Positions 42,421 through 53,652 of a stretch of 64,000 nucleotides of DNA are shown piece by piece; the stretch's first letter is position 1, and every line of letters begins with the position of its first letter. The notes under the pieces were generated by a model that did no database searches, was not told the DNA's origin, and worked only from the letters and a program-made list of their open reading frames with translations. Both the position numbers and the translations under genes were made by a program. This stretch comes from Ascaphus truei (taxonomy: Eukaryota; Chordata; Amphibia; Anura; Ascaphidae). The stretch is taken from positions 291,525,141-291,589,140 of the forward strand of contig CM071567.1 of NCBI GenBank assembly GCA_036426205.1, written 5' to 3'.

Positions 42421-43020
42421 ATAGTGCACCAATGCCGACCTAGTGCGATCACTAGTCCGGGCAAATAGTGCGATCACTAGTCCGGGCAATCCTCAAAGTA
42501 GCGGGGAAATGCCTTTGTCCTACATGAAGATTCATCCTGTGTTCATGGAAGAATGCCACCGAATTTCTGACCAATAGCGGCACAGGTGATTCTTCAATTA
42601 AGAGAAGGGAATGACAGAGATTCTGCCAGTGGGCGTAAAGCATATTCTAGCCGAATCCAGCTACCATAGCAATAATGGAAATGACTGATTCTTCACGCTG
42701 GAGTCAGCACCTGAGGAGGACCAGAGGAGAGGCTGGAAGGTGGTGCCAGAGGTAAATGAATGGAAGTCTGTGTTTCCCTCCCGGTTTGCTGTGTCCATAC
42801 AAAACATCTCTCTACACCCTGTCCAGCTGGACTACAAGCAGGAGTTGGGGAAAATATATCCCGTGACAGATGTGAAGACCTAAGCCCACGTGAATGCTGT
42901 AGCAGTACTGGGTAGTGACCTTGCACTACAGTTTGACTTTAGAGACTCCCCCCTACCAGTCGAATAGAAGAAGTGTCTGTAAGAAAAGCTTTGGGAGCGG
43001 GAAGAAGTTTTCTCAACCTG
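42420..43020 (+). pseudogene. Gypsy family B: protease-RT linker, decayed
   Basis: No long frame survives. A 22-base unit 'tagtgcgatcactagtccgg' plus 'gc' is duplicated in tandem at about 42440-42488. The position between protease and reverse transcriptase in the same element is the only basis for the call. Confidence 0.4.
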
Positions 43021-43024
43021 GAAA

Positions 43025-43560
43025 ATGGATGTGGGATGTACTAAAAATGCCCAACACACTATCAGACTGAGTCTTACCACACCTTTCTGTGAACAACCAT
43101 GGCGAATAGCTCCCCAGGACGTTCACGACATCCACAATATTCTACAAGAAATGAAAGGCACCGGTATTATAACTGAATCCTGTAGTCCTTATATGTCAAC
43201 CATCGTGGTGGTACAGAAGAAGAATGGTTCCGTATGGCGGTGTGTGGACTACCAAACACTAAACCGCCGGACTCTCCGTGACCAGTACACCTTACATAGA
43301 ATCGAAGAGATCCTAGGCACATTGTCTGGCAGTCAGTGGTTCAGCGTGTTGTATCTGCGCTCTGGGTTCTACCAGGTCCACATAACCCCAGAAGATCGAG
43401 AAAAATAGCATTTGTCTGCCCGCTGGGATTCTTCCAGTTCACCCGAATGCCTCAAGGCATATGAGGAGCCCCATCGACATTCCAGCTACTGATGGAAAGG
43501 ACCCTGGGTTACTTGAACCCATGAGAATGCTTAGTCTACTTGGATGACATCATAGTGTTT
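43025..43560 (+). pseudogene. Gypsy family B: reverse transcriptase
   Basis: Motifs: PWRIAPQDVHDIHNILQEM, GIITESCSPYMSTIVVVQKK, RCVDYQTLN, FSVLYLRSGFYQVHI (LDL changed to LYL), then a stop at 43406-43408. YLDDIIV at 43537-43548 in another frame is the catalytic box. The typical Gypsy order identifies it; stops make it non-functional. Confidence 0.85.
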
Positions 43561-43579
43561 GGACAGACCGTGGAAGAAC

Positions 43580-44215
43580 ACAAAGGGTGGTAGAACTCTG
43601 CTCCTTTCTAGGATTTTGTGGCTATTACAGGTGCGCTTGTATCTCCAAAGATTTGAACAATTTGTTGAAGACCTGTCCCGAAGACCTCACCAGAAAGCCA
43701 TCAATCCCAAGGTCCTTTTCGTTGCCAAATGGACCTCCGACCTGTGAAGAGGCTTTCCTGAAATTAAATAAGAGCCTCAATGAAGCTCCTGTCCTGGCCT
43801 ATGCTGACCAAACCGAGACGTATGTGCTGCATGTGGACGCCAGCTATGATGGACTAGGAGGGGTGCTTCACCAGAAATATCTTATTGGGCTGCGGCCTGT
43901 CACCTATGTGAATCAAAGCTTGACCCTGATGGAAAAGAACTATCCAGTTCACAAGTTAGAATTTCTGGCGTTGAAGTGGGCCATTGTGGATAAGCTGCAT
44001 GATTAACTTTACGGGGTACCCTTCGCTGTAAGGATGGACAATAACCCCCTGAAGTACATTTTGACATCCGCTAAATTGGACTCCACCAGTCACAGGTGGT
44101 TAGCTGCCTTGTCCAATTAAAACTTCACCCTGAAGTATAAACTGGGGCCCAAGAATATTGGGGCAGATATTCTCTCCCGAAGGCCGGGGTTGGAACCCCG
44201 ATCTGAAGATGGAGA
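43580..44215 (+). pseudogene. Gypsy family B: RNase H
   Basis: SFLGFCGYYRCACISKDLNN is the connection region. Then YVLHVDASYDGLGGVLHQ (first catalytic Asp), NYPVHKLEFLALKWAI (catalytic Glu), a stop at about 44004, and in another frame RMDNNPLKYIL and GADILSRRPG. The tail ADILSR marks the end of RNase H. Confidence 0.85.
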
Positions 44216-44395
44216 ATGGAAAGAAATTCAGTGCCCTGGATTCCTTACCATGTGTTCTACTGTGGCCATTTTGGACAGACACGTGGCCTTTTCTAAGTTA
44301 CGAGTGGCGGATTCCCTGGGGTGTCAGTCCAATGCCCTCCCTGTGGCCTATTGCTACCAGAAGCATTATAAAGGGCGAAAGGACCAATATATGAT

Positions 44396-45011
44396 TGTTA
44401 CGGTTGACCAGGTCTATTAACACATTTTTATTTTTGGGATCATTCAATAGGCAAAACAAGGCAGTTAAATAAAACAGGGTTTATTTGGATTAAACCTTGG
44501 AAATACAACAAAACAGAAAATCAAGAAAAATACACACTTACTAGAGTCTGGGGGTTTAGATCTATCCTTTCCTAGGTGCAGGGCGCCCACTTGGAAGGGC
44601 TTACCATGATCGGAACCTTGTTCTGGACATCCTGGACCAAGATTTAGCAGAAAATCCTGACCGGGACCTAGTCCTGTCCTGATAGTTCTGGAACTGTTTT
44701 CGGCAGGAACTCCTGACCGCGACCGCTACGTTCTAAAATGGTTGGTTGGTCTTTGCATCTGACAGTCTCTGCAGGGTAGACTTTCCTAGATTTAAAACAA
44801 AGCTGGTTGCGCTGCTATTTGGAACAGAGCAACTTTTTAAAGCCCGCCCTAGTTTCATTGACTCACGCCACTAAATCGTTTGGTTTTCTGACTGGGGCTT
44901 CTCCTTAGATACCCTCCGCTGAGCTTCAGCATGGAGGAAGGTGGAGCAACCAATCAGAGCATGAGAATTCCTCGGTTGGACAATGAGTTGCTATACTGAG
45001 TGTTTCCTTAC
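44396..45011. mobile_element. Insertion 1 in Gypsy B: LTR-like family C
   Basis: It starts TGTTACGGTTGACCAG and ends TTACCA. It shares ordered blocks with 3478-4430 and 1-300, including 'cctgaccgcgaccgctacg'. TG/CA ends and about 616 bp suggest a solo LTR, but a target duplication is not clear. Confidence 0.5.
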
Positions 45012-45338
45012 CATAATCACCCGGATAGGAGGCCACTAGTGGTCCAGAGGAAGCTGCAATACAGTATACAGTATGGTGTTGAGGTTACTACATGATGACC
45101 ATGGACACTTGGGCATAGATAAGACATTCGGGCTCCTAAGGAATAGGTTCTAGTGGCCAAAAATGAGGGAGGATGTGGAGCATAACTGCCAAAGATGCTT
45201 GAGGTGCATTCAGAGGAAAACATTGCCAATCTGAAAAATTCTGGTCCCATGGATCTAGTATGTATTGACTTCTTGTGCATAGAACAAGACTCCAGGGGCA
45301 TTGGGAACGTGCTAGCAATCACTGACCATTATACTTGC

Positions 45339-46125
45339 TATGCCCTAGCTTTGATGTACTAAAAGGCGGACAGAACCCCTGTAGATAGCACTCTTTTACG
45401 GTGTGACATGATGATTGAATTAAAATTACTTTATTTATTAAACAACTTTATTAAAACAATGGGGTTGAAACAATTATTAAATAGTACCAAGTTCTGCCAA
45501 CTCTTGGAATTAGTAGTTCCAGAGAAGTGTGTGATTGATGTTAAGCAAGCTCTTTTTGGAAACCCCTGAGCCCCCACAAAATATATATATGTATGTGTGT
45601 CAAAATGGAGTGCTATTGAGCGTGGCATATGTATAGAACAGACGACAGAGAAGCCCAATGCTACATCCAACATGACAGAAATACAAGTGTTACGATATTC
45701 ACTGGCCCTAGTGTCCCTCATATAGAGTGATATACTAGAGATTGATGTGATAGTAGAAACGGTAATTAGGACCATATATGTAGTGCCACAGTAATTGAAT
45801 ACTAATAGGTGCGCTAACACAGTAACCTTTACTTTGCTGCTATCTATTGCAGTCAGTAGTATAGTATTGATTTGTGAATTGCAAATCTAGGTTGTTGTGC
45901 ACCCAATGGTGTCCTCTTACACCAACAGTGGAATTGTTGGTGTTTAAGTGCAAGATGGTTGTTCTGTTATGATGTGTGAACCCCGGATCTGTAGTAGCAG
46001 ATCTATAGTTAACACTAGTATTCATAAATTACCCTATTTGCCCCTTGCAGCACCACTTCCTCAATTCACATTCAAAAGCTGTAGCGGGGATACTTCACAA
46101 GTATATAAGTATATGCCCTAGCTTT
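45339..46125. mobile_element. Insertion 2 in Gypsy B, 14-bp target duplication
   Basis: TATGCCCTAGCTTT is present exactly at 45339-45352 and 46112-46125 and encodes the repeated YALAL part of integrase, so the 759-bp insert (45353-46111) is bounded to the base. It is AT-rich, with several 'tttattaaa' phrases near the left end, and has no coding sequence. The duplication length fits a PLE or LINE-type retroelement. Confidence 0.75.
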
Positions 46126-46192
46126 ACCCACTAAAGACCTGAAGACACTCACGGTGGCGAAGGTATTGTGGGAGAAATATTTAATTCATTAC

Positions 46193-46984
46193 GGATTACT
46201 GAACCAAGAGAAAAAGGAGAATGCCGGCGCCAAATATGACAATAAAAATATTGAAGTCCAAACCAATTAAGTGATAGTCCAAGTGGCGGAAGGAGGAAGG
46301 AGCGCGACGTCACGTCCATCTGGTGGTACAGCTCCTGCGGTCCGTGCGGCTCTACACTGCATCCCCGTCACGTGGGACGCCAGTGAGAAGACTCCGGTCG
46401 CCATCTTGCGACTACCAGGGACTATGTCTCCAGCCTTACTGCTTGAAAACATTTCATATCGTGTGAGTAGGGCAACGGTTTTACCCCCCACCCCCGGATT
46501 GATGTCTGCATACCAGGGAACCCTGCATAGTTGTTAATAAATAGATTTTCATTATTTTATAGTCTGGCTTGTGTCAATGTGAGTTTGTCTAGTTTGTCAT
46601 GTTTGTATTGTGTTGTTAATGTTACATGTTTCATGGTTTTATATCTGCATTGACTGATATACTGCACCATAATTCATTTTCTTTTATTTCCCCATATCTT
46701 ACCATCCCTTGGAGAGATTCCACAGTCCGTTTGTATACCCATTGACCATTCAAGGACATCAGTTGGACTATCACTTAATTGGTTTGGACTTCAATATTTT
46801 TATTGTCATATTTGGTGCCGGCATTCTCCTTTTTCTCTATGAAATCCCACTGACTGTACTGTCAGTATCTGTCTGGCTGCCATTATTGTTTATTCATTTG
46901 AATTTCACGTGTGTCCCAATAGGGGTATTGTTATTTTTAGCGCTGTTTTGCACCGTCTTTCTTTTGCTTTTGGATTACTGAACC
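46193..46984. mobile_element. Insertion 3 in Gypsy B, 13-bp target duplication, PLE-like inverted pair
   Basis: GGATTACTGAACC at 46193-46205 and 46972-46984 frames a 766-bp insert. Its ends form inverted arms of about 85 bp (46206-46287 against 46753-46840: 'gagaatgccggcgccaaata' and 'ccaattaagtgatagtccaa' with complements). Removing it rejoins integrase HYGLLN to MHSDQGRD. The inverted partial-copy layout resembles other PLE-like loci here. Confidence 0.75.
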
Positions 46985-47035
46985 TTATGCATTCAGACCA
47001 GGGCCGTGATTTAGAGAGTAAGCTCATAAAGGAGC

Positions 47036-47790
47036 TAGTGATACAAATAAAAGGATGAAACCCTGGCGCATGAGTGAATAATATAAACAATAATATATAA
47101 AAAGTCCTCAAAGGATATAACCAATGGTGGTTGAAGAAAGAAAAATGTCCTTGTCTCCTGATGAAGACAAAGCTGAAATGAACTCAGTCCCCAATATATT
47201 GTATAAGTTCTTCCTTGCTGCAACAGCTGTCCTATACCGTGAGAAAAACACGGGGACAAAACATTGCGCAGTATCGTTTAGCAATGAATGCCCTCCTATG
47301 TTGATATCCCAAAAAAATCCTACTTACTAGAAATAGGAAGATAGCGTGCAGTTGAGAGAAACTGTATGGTGAGCCTTCTGAATCCAATCTTCTCCAAGGT
47401 GGCACGAACCCCACGTGGTATCGCTGGTTCAGATGGATGTCAAGAAAGGCCCTCTTTCACAAATAGAGGGTTTTCAGGATCTGCTCCAGTATTCCTATGT
47501 TTATATCCTTCGATAAAAAGAAAGGGGGATTGCGCAATATCGTCTAAACTTTAATATACACAACCTCACATGAACAGAAACGTACTCACAATGTTTCTGT
47601 GAATTAAAAGCAATGGATAGAGGTGCCGCAACAGGTTTGAAACCACCGCACAGTCTCTGACAGTCCTTAGTGTATCGGGTACTCCGCGTGCATCCCACGT
47701 TGTTCCGGCGCACAGTGATGACGTCACTGTCCCTGTGTCAGGCGGATCACCAGTCCGGCACCTCCCACATGGAGGAGCCAAAGGAGGTGC
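47036..47790. mobile_element. Insertion 4 in Gypsy B
   Basis: Integrase reading stops after IKELV near 47035 and resumes near 47790 with a S..T..HP.GN-like stretch. The 750 bases between have no integrase similarity and contain 'gatgacgtcactg' and a CRE-like site near 47717. A 'ggtgcgagaa' tandem marks the right edge. The family is unknown and no exact target duplication was found. Confidence 0.45.
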
Positions 47791-48119
47791 GAGAAGGTGC
47801 GAGAAGTCAGGCTACCGGTGGACATCCATTTGGAAATCTCCACTAATGGAGTGTCCAATGTGGCACACTAACAATATGTCAAACGACTGAAAATCAACCT
47901 ACAAAAATAAGTTGGCAGAAGGGATCACTGCCAAGCTGAACCATAATAACAAATGGATACGACTGCAAGGTGCATTATTGGAAGCTTTTCCCCGGAGATA
48001 AGGTCCTTCTGAGAAATCTGGGAATGCTGTGAAAACATTAACTGGCTGACCAATAGAGAGATAGCCGGTTCGAGGTGGAGTCACAGCTACCTGGGATTCC
48101 TGTGTACTGAATAAAGGGC

Positions 48120-48480
48120 CCTGAAGGACGGTTAAAATGTTGGCACCGGAACCATCTACTGCCCATTCCTGAAGTCAGTGAGCCTGATCAATCAGATTCT
48201 ACTCCCACTGTAAAGAGGGTAATTGAAGACGAGCCTATTGCTGGACCTAGCAATCTCCTGCCCACTTCTGGTGGTACTGCTACCCCGACTTTAAATCCTG
48301 AAAGCCCGGTATTCACCCCAATGGGTGACCATAACAATGGCATCCACTCTATGAGAGGGCCAGGGCCTCAAGTCTTTGGACCTCTCTCTGACCAAGAAAA
48401 TGAAGAGAAGCTTTCAGGATTAACAAATGTACCAGCTCCTGAATTAAGGAGAAGTCAGAGAACAACGCGGCCCCCCACCA
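48120..48480 (+). pseudogene. Gypsy family B: pol C-terminal tail
   Basis: After GPEGRLKCWHRNHLLPI comes a low-complexity Pro/Ser/Thr tail ending ELRRSQRTTRPP, which is the usual end of this kind of Gypsy integrase. From 48321 it is open and continues without a stop into the LINE that follows. Confidence 0.7.
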
Positions 48481-51038
48481 CTGGCATCTACCGCCCCCCT
48501 AAAGCCCCTCTACAATCCTTGACTGATATCACCCAATTTCTTGCCTCCATTTCCTCTCTGAATGAGAAGAGTGAGCTGCTAGTTCTAGGGGATTTCAACT
48601 TCAATTGGCTTGACCCTAAAAACCACAAAATCCAGATACAACTCAAGTCACTTAACCTATCACAACTCATTTCCCAACCCACACGAATAAACCTGAAGTC
48701 GCATAACCATTCCTTGCTAGACTGGATTCTCTCCTCAAACCCCAGCAGAATCCAATCCTCTGGCATCCTTCCTGATATTTTCAGTGACCATGCAATAGTG
48801 TACTGTGTAAGGAAAATTAAACCGCCCCATTCAAGCCCTAAAGTTCTCCTCACTAGAACATTTAAAAACTTTAACCCACAACAGTTTCTGGATGACCTTA
48901 CCAACTGCCCATGGCACAGAATCGATTTAATTCCCGACCCTGATTCTGCGCTCGACTATTTCCAATCCGAGTTCTTAAAACTCTGCGATACCCATGCTCC
49001 ACTACGCAAAATAAGGGTACGGGGGGCCCACCTTCCATGGGTTACACCTGACCTTATAGCACTCTACCAGTTCAGGGATGCCTTGTGGAAAAGCTACAAA
49101 GTAACTGGCACTACCAAGGATCTCAATCACTACAGATGCCTGCGGAACGTGTGCACAAGGCAAACAAGGTATGCAAAAGCACAATATTACTCTGACAATC
49201 TCCACCAAAATACATCAAACCCAGCTAACTTCTGGAAGGTTATCAACAATATATTCCAGCCTCCTAACCATCAACAACCAAGTAATATCACTAAGGGGGA
49301 TATTACTCTGACAAACCCCACTGACATTGCAAATGCATTCAATGATTACTTTGTGGGGTGTGCCACTAACTTATTAGCGAAACGCAGCACAAACCCCAAA
49401 CATGAATCTCATCCTGGGAGTATCCCTACAGTCCCACCCCCTCCCAACACTGCCCACAACTTTCAATTTAGCCCAGTATCTGAAGAGGAGATTACACAAG
49501 CGCTCCTCAAACTAAAACTAAGCAGCCAATGTGGACCCGACTTACTACAATCTAGGTTCCTACGACTTGGTGCCCCAGCCATTGCCAAACCAATTGCGTC
49601 CATAGTCAACTCTATCCTGTCTGCAGGCCATATCCCTAAGACCTGGAAAACTGCCAGAGTTGTCCCAATCTTCAAAAGTGGGGACAAAAACACTGTCTCA
49701 AACTACAGGCCAATCTCACTTCTCCCAATTCTATCCAAAGTTATGGAAAAATGTGTCCACTCCCAATTAAGCGATTTCTACACCAAGACAAATTTCCCTA
49801 GCCAATTCCAGTCTGGGTTTCGTCCCAAACACTCCACCGTAACTACCCTGCTAAAAGTTTGCAATGAAATCCAGTGTGGAATGGAACGGGGACAACTCAC
49901 TGGTGCAGTATTCCTAGATTTTGCAAAGGCTTTTGACACAGTTGATCATGTTATCCTGCTTAACAAACTCCAGAGCTCTGGAATAGGGAAACATGCTTTA
50001 AACTGGTTTCAGTCCTACCTATCAGGAAGATCCCAACATGTGTCCATCTCAGGCTCTAACTCCAACCCCCTGGATATCACCTGTGGTGTACCGCAAGGCT
50101 CTGTTCTGGGGCCCCTACTCTTCTCAGTGTTCATTAATGATCTTCCCACAGCTTGTAAGGAAGCCTCAATACACATGTATGCAGATGACACAATCCTGTA
50201 TGCACACAGCCATAGCCTCTCTGACCTTCAACACATACTTCAGTCTGACTTTTTGAGACTCGAAAACTGGATTTCCCAAAACAAACTGTTTTTAAACACT
50301 GACAAGACTGTAACAATGGTATTTGGGACCAAGACTAAATTTGTAAAGCTTCCAGTGACTGAGCTCCTGATTAGAACCAACGCTACCACCACCCTAACAC
50401 CTGTCACTAGTTTTAAATACCTGGGCTTATGGTTTGACTCCCACTTAACATTCGGGATGCACATTGATACCCTGACAACCAAGACCTATGCCAAACTAGG
50501 GGTACTTTACAGGAACAAATCCTCCCTAAGTCTCCTGGTCAGAAAGCGTATTGCACAGCAGATGCTAATGCCAATTATTGACTATGGAGACATAGTATAT
50601 GGCTCGGCTCCTCAAACCCACCTTAGCAAACTTGACACCCTCTACAATTCAATTTGTCGTTTTGTTCTCCAATGCAACTACAACACACATCACTGCGAAA
50701 TGCTCAAAGAACTAGATTGGTCATCACTAGAGTCTAGGCGCAAAGTTCACCTTTCCTGTCTCACCCTCAAATACTTTCTGGGCAAGCTACCCAGCTACCT
50801 GAACAAGCTCCTCACCCCTACCACATGCAGTACCTATCACCTGAGATCAGACTCCAAAAGACTATTCATGGTCCCAAGACTCAACAAAGTATCCGGACGT
50901 TCCTCCTTCTCCTTCCGTGCACCCCAAAACTGGAACAACCTACCAGAGACTCTCATATCCACCACCAGCTTAAGTTCTTTCAAATCTAAGGCTGTCTCAC
51001 ACTTTAATCTGGTCTGTAACTGTTTCATACGCTCATAA
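48321..51038 (+). CDS. 905-codon fusion frame: Gypsy pol tail plus LINE endonuclease-reverse transcriptase
   Basis: Residues 1-55 are the end of Gypsy B pol (ELRRSQRTTRPP). From about residue 56 the reading is a LINE: IYRPPKAP, SELLVLGDFNFNWL, HNHSLLDWIL, SDHAIVY (C-terminal half of an APE endonuclease), then [94 protein letters not shown] (YADD), LNTDKTVTMVFG, and the C-terminal FRAPQNWNNLPETL. The LINE part is of the CR1/L2/Nimb-like APE type. It is 5'-truncated inside the endonuclease, yet the reverse transcriptase has no visible break. Without the endonuclease N-terminus, autonomous movement is unlikely. Confidence 0.8.
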   Translation: MGDHNNGIHSMRGPGPQVFGPLSDQENEEKLSGLTNVPAPELRRSQRTTRPPTTGIYRPPKAPLQSLTDITQFLASISSLNEKSELLVLGDFNFNWLDPKNHKIQIQLKSLNLSQLISQPTRINLKSHNHSLLDWILSSNPSRIQSSGILPDIFSDHAIVYCVRKIKPPHSSPKVLLTRTFKNFNPQQFLDDLTNCPWHRIDLIPDPDSALDYFQSEFLKLCDTHAPLRKIRVRGAHLPWVTPDLIALYQFRDALWKSYKVTGTTKDLNHYRCLRNVCTRQTRYAKAQYYSDNLHQNTSNPANFWKVINNIFQPPNHQQPSNITKGDITLTNPTDIANAFNDYFVGCATNLLAKRSTNPKHESHPGSIPTVPPPPNTAHNFQFSPVSEEEITQALLKLKLSSQCGPDLLQSRFLRLGAPAIAKPIASIVNSILSAGHIPKTWKTARVVPIFKSGDKNTVSNYRPISLLPILSKVMEKCVHSQLSDFYTKTNFPSQFQSGFRPKHSTVTTLLKVCNEIQCGMERGQLTGAVFLDFAKAFDTVDHVILLNKLQSSGIGKHALNWFQSYLSGRSQHVSISGSNSNPLDITCGVPQGSVLGPLLFSVFINDLPTACKEASIHMYADDTILYAHSHSLSDLQHILQSDFLRLENWISQNKLFLNTDKTVTMVFGTKTKFVKLPVTELLIRTNATTTLTPVTSFKYLGLWFDSHLTFGMHIDTLTTKTYAKLGVLYRNKSSLSLLVRKRIAQQMLMPIIDYGDIVYGSAPQTHLSKLDTLYNSICRFVLQCNYNTHHCEMLKELDWSSLESRRKVHLSCLTLKYFLGKLPSYLNKLLTPTTCSTYHLRSDSKRLFMVPRLNKVSGRSSFSFRAPQNWNNLPETLISTTSLSSFKSKAVSHFNLVCNCFIRS

Positions 51039-51269
51039 TATATATTTTCTTTAACTGTGCATGCAATGTCTTGTATATAATGTATTTCTTTTCTTGGGGT
51101 TGAGGAGGAGCGCTGGATATAATGTATACCTTGTTCATTTATGTAACTGTATTTGTAACCATGTATTATTTTGTTTTACTCTGTGCCCAGGACATACTTG
51201 AAAACGAGAGGTAACTCTCAATGTATTACTTCCTGGTAAAATATTTTATAAATAAATAAATAAATAAGA
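48480..51269 (+). mobile_element. 5'-truncated LINE inserted in Gypsy B
   Basis: It runs from a junction near 48475-48490 to the (AAAT)n tail at 51250-51269. The 3' untranslated region has 'ctgtgcccaggacatacttg', 'gagaggtaactctcaatgta' and 'ttacttcctggtaaaa'. A second truncated copy lies at 52969-53652. Gypsy B LTR sequence resumes after it. No target duplication was found by eye. Confidence 0.75.
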
Positions 51270-52500
51270 TAGAATATTATATGATTCAATAGGGCAGCCT
51301 CACTATGAGTCTCAGCAGATGTCTAGGGACAGATTTGATTAAATTGTTATGCAACTGTATATTTTCCATTATATTAGTGCTGTGTTATGAGCATTGTGTG
51401 AATATGTTTTCTCATGCGGGGACGATGAGGTCTTTGCCAGGGGCAAGAGAAGCAGGGTTCCCTCCCTTGCCTCCTTCTTGACAGTTGTCCAGTTGTGTGG
51501 GAGGGTTTAGTGAGCTGTGTCGGTCATGTAGTGGTTGGCACAGTCACATACATAGGGACTATGTGTAAAGCAGTGGCCGTCTTGGGGTTTGGAGCTGCGA
51601 GAGGAGGAGGTCCTGTCGTTCAGACTATCCTCGGCAGAATGGAGAAAGCGTGGCAGTCCTGACGGAGCCAGTGAAGGGAAAGATAGTGTCCGGGGAGCTA
51701 GTCAAGCCTCCTGGAGACTAGGTCAGACCCATTTCCCATAGACACCAGGTAGTTCCCCTATACAATAGCGCTGTAGGGCTGGCTCATATTAAGGGATTTG
51801 CCCCATTAGTATACAGATGACTCGGCGGAGCCGAAAGAGGCACAGCGGAAGACTCACCAGACCTGGTGGAATCGATTCCGCAGTACTACCTGACATAAGG
51901 CGGGAAGGGGATTGTGTGGGAGGCCTTGCAGCGTGGGTCCATGTTTGCAGCCTGTCTACAAATCCCCTGGTTTACCAGAGTAAGCTAGGAAGGGACCACC
52001 CCGTGCACCAACACCACACCGGGGGGATGGGAGGGGTAGCGCTTCACTCACATATATCTGGGAGGGATTGTTCCATTCTAGGTGACCAGGGCACCCTCAG
52101 TACTTTGGGGGGACAATTACTGTCAATGTTACCTGCTGGTTGTTATTATGTGTATATACTGTATTGCGGAAGAGGCTATGGGACCATAGTAAATAGTGTT
52201 GCATATCCTTGGTATGGATTGTGGTTATTGGAGGTATACCATATAGGTATACCGGTTCTCATGAAGAGCAATCACACCAACGCAGGGATCCTCACAGGTG
52301 GAGGCGCTGCACCAGCCACCCCAGGCTCCCCAAGCATGGAGCCTTAGGCCACTTGTGAGCCAGACAGATAGCACCATAACACCCATAACACGCATATCTC
52401 CCTGAGGATGAGGGAAGGGTTGTTACAACTATATATACGTAAAAGTGACTATCAAATGGATGAGGATCATGGAAAAGCATTACCACACGCAAGCTCCGCG
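51270..52500 (+). repeat. Gypsy family B 3' LTR region
   Basis: 51448-51988 matches the LTR fragment at 33341-33889, and 52288-52340 (ggatcctcacaggtggagg, cgctgcaccag, ccccaggctcccc) matches LTR blocks at 11107 and 14230. It follows the pol tail across the LINE insertion, as expected for a 3' LTR. TG and CA edges were not fixed. The 176-codon frame at 51817-52347 is LTR sequence, not a gene. Confidence 0.65.
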
Positions 52501-52968
52501 CAGGTGCTGTGCTACCATGGGCACATGAGGGGTTAACTCCATCAGCAATTATTCCACACCTGCACTCCTCCCTGCCCCTGCCTACCAGTGGACTGAATAT
52601 GTCTAGGGGCAGTTCTCGTTCATTACTCTGCAGTTGTGTGCTCTCCTACCATTGGCTGCCTGTCCTTTAAATGCTCAGCCAGACCTGCTAGAAACTGGCT
52701 GAGCATAAACTCTGTTTATGTACTTGGGGCCTGAAACTCTGGAAATATGGGGTTCCAGAGGCTGAAATTAATGCAGTTCAGCTCAGGAGACCCCCTGCTA
52801 CAATACTCTGTTATTAAAATTAACATTAAAACTGCACAATTGTCTATTAGAGCTGTGCACGGAGATGCAGCTTTCTCCATTCAGCTCTTCCAGGCTGCAA
52901 ATTAAGCAAACACAAGTCGTGTGATAAATCTTGGAAAAACAAAAGAAAAGCAAAGTAGTGCGATTTCT
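52500..52968. other. Unassigned, with a palindromic-module half arm
   Basis: 52740-52830 contains 'ggggttccagaggctgaaat', 'taatgcagttcagctcagga' and 'gaccccctgct', one arm of the module at 16670-16990. The rest is unassigned. Confidence 0.45.
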
Positions 52969-53652
52969 TTAGGAACAAATCCTCCCTAAGTCTGCTGATC
53001 AGAAAGCGTATCGCACAGCAGGTGCTAATGCCAATTATAGACTTTGGGGACACAGTAAACGGCTCAGCACCCCAAACCCACCTTAGTAAACTTGATACAC
53101 TCTACAATTCAATATGCTGTTTTGTACTCCAATACAACTACAACACACATCACTGTGAAATGCTCAAAGAACTAGGATTAGTCATCACTTGAGTCTAGGC
53201 GCAAAGTTAATCTCTCCTGTCTTTCCTTCAAATACTTTCTGGACAAGCTACCTGTCTACCTGAACAAGCTCCTCATCCATACCACATGCAGCACTTATCA
53301 TCTGAGATCTGACTCCAAAAGACTGTTCATGGTCCCAAGGTTCAGCAAAGTATCCGGTCACTCCTCCTTCTCTTACCGTGCATCCCAAAACTGGAACAAT
53401 CTACCGGAGACTCTCACAGCCACCACCAGTCTAAATTCTTTCAAACCTAAAGCTGTCTCACATTTTAATCTGGTCTGTAACTGTTACATACGCCTATAAT
53501 ATATATTATCTTTGTCTGTGCATGCAATGTCTTGTATATAATGTATACCCTGTTCACTTATGTAACTTTGTATTTGTAACCATGTATTATTTTTCATCAT
53601 AACTCTATGCCCAGGACATACTTGAAAAGGAGAGGTAACTCTAGATGTATTA
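52969..53652 (+). pseudogene. Second 5'-truncated copy of the 48480-type LINE
   Basis: It starts at 'aggaacaaatcctccctaag' (equivalent to 50511) and follows the C-terminal coding part and 3' untranslated region of the other copy to 'agatgtattac'. One extra base near 53176 and several substitutions break the frame. The (AAAT)n tail is missing because another repeat begins at 53653. Confidence 0.88.

Larger units (their letters stand above)
44215..48120 (+). pseudogene. Gypsy family B: integrase, split by four insertions
   Basis: Pieces in order: spacer to 44394; zinc-finger part near 45085-45230 (LHDDHGHLGIDKTFGLL, then CQRCLRCIQRK); catalytic start near 45255 (MDLVCIDFL) and ITDHYTCYALAL; 46112-46205 (PTKDLKTLTVAKVLWEKYLI, HYGLL); 46972-47035 (MHSDQGRDLESKLIKELV with the second Asp); and 47790-48120 with a remnant of S..T..HP.GN, GDKVLLRNLG and WHRNHLLPI. 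No piece is contiguous enough for function. The insertions are listed separately. Confidence 0.8.

Noticed and set aside
42440..42488. Tandem 22-base duplication considered as a CRISPR-like or regulatory repeat
   Set aside because: There are only two copies inside decayed pol sequence, with no spacers; it is a simple local duplication.
46709..46981. 90-codon hydrophobic frame resembling a membrane protein
   Set aside because: It lies in the inverted arm and tail of an insertion in Gypsy B; T-rich DNA gives hydrophobic peptides by chance.
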